The notes under the pieces are model-generated. The model was not told the DNA's origin. It saw nothing but the letters and a program-made list of their open reading frames with translations, and did no database searches. A program made the translations under genes and the position numbers. From a virus: DNA of 22,792 nt. Below are positions 21,468 through 22,792 of this stretch, in pieces; the first letter of the stretch is position 1, and each line of letters starts with the position of its first letter. The stretch is from positions 1 through 22,792 of IMG/VR virus record IMGVR_UViG_3300022842_000068. One strand, written 5' to 3'.

Positions 21468-21590
21468 CTAGTTGAAGAGGAATGTGATAATTAGGGAGAG
21501 GATGGCTAGTGCCAAAATAATTGTGAAATACCACTGGCTCATTTGTTGGCCTCGTTTGCTGAATCTTGGGTTGTTAGGGTCATAAGTCAT
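21468..21590 (-). CDS. 40-residue minus-strand membrane protein candidate
   Basis: On the minus strand an ATG at 21590 opens a 40-codon ORF ending at TAG 21468-21470. The product begins MTYDPNNPRFSKRGQQMSQW, then has a clean hydrophobic span (YFTIILALAILSLIITFLFN) at the C-terminus. It fills most of the gap between two + strand genes without overlapping either. TAGATTTG, a TAnnTTTG-type box, ends three bases before the ATG, which would give a nearly leaderless transcript. A soluble head with a hydrophobic tail is a protein-like layout. Small size and opposite strand keep this tentative. Confidence 0.45.
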   Translation of the reverse strand: MTYDPNNPRFSKRGQQMSQWYFTIILALAILSLIITFLFN

Positions 21591-21608
21591 TTACAAATCT
21601 AAAAAGTA

Positions 21609-22463
21609 ATGAGAAAACGAAAGACTGTTCCTGAATCTTTTAGTGATCTGAGCAAAGCGGAGATTGGGGCTGTGCTGCCGCTTCTTATGCAATTAAAATA
21701 TTATGGGCATGATTACGACAAAGTGATCCAAATCTTTAAAGCTGTGCTTAGGGCTTTGAAGGTTAGTTTTTCTGATAATAATATTGTGATCCTTAATTTC
21801 TTAGAAAAAATGTTATGGCTTATTAACGCTAAGGTGCGTTCTAAGCCATTTTTGTTTGTTACAGTGAATCGTAAAAAGTACTATCTACCAGCAGAGAATT
21901 TTGCTGATACCAGTGGCCTAGAACTGGCGATGGCCAATATTTATTATTTGAAGCTGGCAACGATTCGAGAGCCTGAGCGACCAACCCCAAGCACTGACAA
22001 CGGTGCTGTATCTGTGAGTCAGACTAAATATTTGAACTTGTTACTGGCTACTATTTGCCGTACGAGCACTTCGAGCACTTCGAGAGCCTCAGTGACCGAC
22101 TTATTTACCAAGAATGGTAAAAAAGTTATTCGGGATGATTTTGATAGTGAGATTTGTGAGGAGGCCGCTGAGAGTTTTGATGAGATGGACTTAGGCGAGG
22201 CTTATGCTGTGCTCCAATACTGGGAGAGTATGAATGCCGATTTTATGCAGGCTTATAAGCAAGTATTTTCTAATGATGATGACGATAGCCCCGGTCTTTT
22301 TGAAGGTGGGGAAGGCTGGATTGCGGTTTTGGAGGATATTGCTAAAGATGGCGTGCATGGTGATTTTGAAAGAGTGTGCGGAACAAATGCTCATACGCTC
22401 TGGATGTATCTGAAGCATCAAAGAGTTATGGCTGTTGCATCTGCACTTCGGCAAGCTCAGTGA
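21609..22463 (+). CDS. Unknown phage protein ending in a REP-like repeat
   Basis: This 284-residue protein starts after an AAAAAGTA leader. The N-terminus is basic (MRKRKTVPESFSDLSKAEIG) and the protein is helical throughout, with an acidic region (SNDDDDSPGLFEGGEGW) near residue 230. No family is recognised. Two REP-like repeats are embedded: one encodes STSRASVTD in the middle, and another at the 3' end supplies the last codons LRQAQ and the TGA stop. The true C-terminus may therefore have been altered by that repeat. Position suggests a structural or tail-related role. Confidence 0.6.
   Translation: MRKRKTVPESFSDLSKAEIGAVLPLLMQLKYYGHDYDKVIQIFKAVLRALKVSFSDNNIVILNFLEKMLWLINAKVRSKPFLFVTVNRKKYYLPAENFADTSGLELAMANIYYLKLATIREPERPTPSTDNGAVSVSQTKYLNLLLATICRTSTSSTSRASVTDLFTKNGKKVIRDDFDSEICEEAAESFDEMDLGEAYAVLQYWESMNADFMQAYKQVFSNDDDDSPGLFEGGEGWIAVLEDIAKDGVHGDFERVCGTNAHTLWMYLKHQRVMAVASALRQAQ
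22067..22099 (+). repeat. REP-like repeat, copy 4, in frame, with partial duplication
   Basis: CACTTCGAG occurs twice in a row (22067-22075 and 22076-22084), the second continuing as AGCCTCAGTGACCGA. Translated STSSTSRASVTD. The doubled CACTTCGAG is a small internal expansion. Confidence 0.55.
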
Positions 22464-22467
22464 CCGA
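22444..22467 (+). repeat. REP-like repeat, copy 5, supplying a stop codon
   Basis: CACTTCGGCAAG then CTCAGTGACCGA. It is read in a different frame from copies 1-4 (ALRQAQ), so its TGA (22461-22463) stops the 284-residue protein. Confidence 0.55.
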
Positions 22468-22470
22468 AAG

Positions 22471-22497
22471 AATTTATAATTGAAAATTTATAATTGA
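22471..22497 (+). repeat. AT-rich tandem repeat AATTTATAATTGA x2
   Basis: Two 13-base identical copies (22471-22483 and 22485-22497) directly follow REP-like copy 5 in the 40-bp leader of the last gene. Confidence 0.7.
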
Positions 22498-22503
22498 TAT
22501 ATA

Positions 22504-22792
22504 ATGGAATTGATTGCTGGAGACTATGCAAGCTTTATAGGTTATTTTGAGGATTGGGCTAATGGCCATGCCGATATAAAGTTCTTTATGTACGGCGGAA
22601 CCCCTTTGGATGGTGTAGATCAAGCGACTGGCTGTCCAGATTTTGCATACCCTTATATCTGGCTAGAGTCTCCTGTTATTAAGTTTAATAGTAATGGCGG
22701 CGGCAGTTATTTTGACATTTTCCATGTGGATATAAATTTTATTGCTACGGCTCCTTTAGATGATTTGGCAAAACAAAGGGCTGCGTCTGCTG
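22504..22792 (+). CDS. Partial phage gene, cut by window end
   Basis: ATG 22504 opens a frame that remains open to the last base (96 codons seen). It begins MELIAGDYASFIGYFEDWAN and continues with KFFMYGGTPLDGVDQATGCP, a YPYIWLESP segment and FHVDINFIATAP. Two glycine-rich turns and many aromatic residues suggest a structural protein with beta strands, possibly a tail-completion or tail-terminator type. No family is recognised. Confidence 0.65.
   Translation, partial: MELIAGDYASFIGYFEDWANGHADIKFFMYGGTPLDGVDQATGCPDFAYPYIWLESPVIKFNSNGGGSYFDIFHVDINFIATAPLDDLAKQRAASA

Noticed and set aside
1-22792. tRNA genes, integrase, attachment sites or insertion sequences
   Set aside because: None could be recognised by reading either strand.

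Overview
The window is a contiguous stretch of tailed-phage (Caudoviricetes) or prophage DNA that most likely comes from a Bacteroidota host. The supporting signs are a complete packaging and head gene set (small and large terminase, portal, head-maturation protease, putative major capsid protein), a YadA-like tail fibre and an M15 endolysin. Base composition is moderately AT-rich by eye, start sites mostly lack strong Shine-Dalgarno sequences, a TAnnTTTG-type promoter box is present, and small secreted proteins have Bacteroidota-style signal peptides. Every gene but one small candidate is on the + strand. No integrase, repressor, tRNA, CRISPR array or insertion sequence was seen, so prophage versus lytic phage cannot be decided.

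Layout. (1) 1-3.1 kb: the 3' part of a tail fibre gene that runs in from outside the window, a signal-peptide protein, a small membrane protein, and a scrap that looks like the 3' end of another fibre gene. (2) 3.2-6.8 kb: the head module, with an S49/SppA-type protease, a protein with 16 tandem pentapeptides, the capsid protein candidate, one more putative structural protein and two small overlapping genes, ending in a clear terminator. (3) 6.9-9.8 kb: a possibly frameshifted small gene, a charged helical protein, a P-loop kinase-like protein, a ParB-fold protein and a GT-A glycosyltransferase resembling the TET-associated family. Together these look like an incomplete DNA-base hypermodification cassette. 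(4) 10.1-13.6 kb: small accessory or early genes, an N6-adenine methyltransferase-like protein, a RadC/JAB protein and a free-standing RarA C-terminal-like domain. Three starts here share an upstream element (TGTAGTTAATnAT followed by CAGAAC). (5) 13.7-18.6 kb: terS, terL, a small gene, portal and a putative connector. (6) 18.6-21.6 kb: a lysis-type region (M15 endolysin, secreted protein, two small membrane proteins, Rz-like protein, and a 40-codon minus-strand membrane ORF). (7) 21.6 kb to the end: two unassigned phage genes, the last cut by the window edge.

The genes work together as a virion assembly and exit program, interrupted by a DNA-processing block. Protease and capsid lie about 7 kb upstream of terminase and portal, which is an unusual split of the head module. 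Several layers of short repeated DNA are not explained by the genes: three intergenic palindromes centred on GGCAATTGCC, a family of about 24-bp REP-like repeats read in frame inside four proteins, and the shared upstream element in region 4. Functions are inferred from remembered family motifs; no database search was possible.
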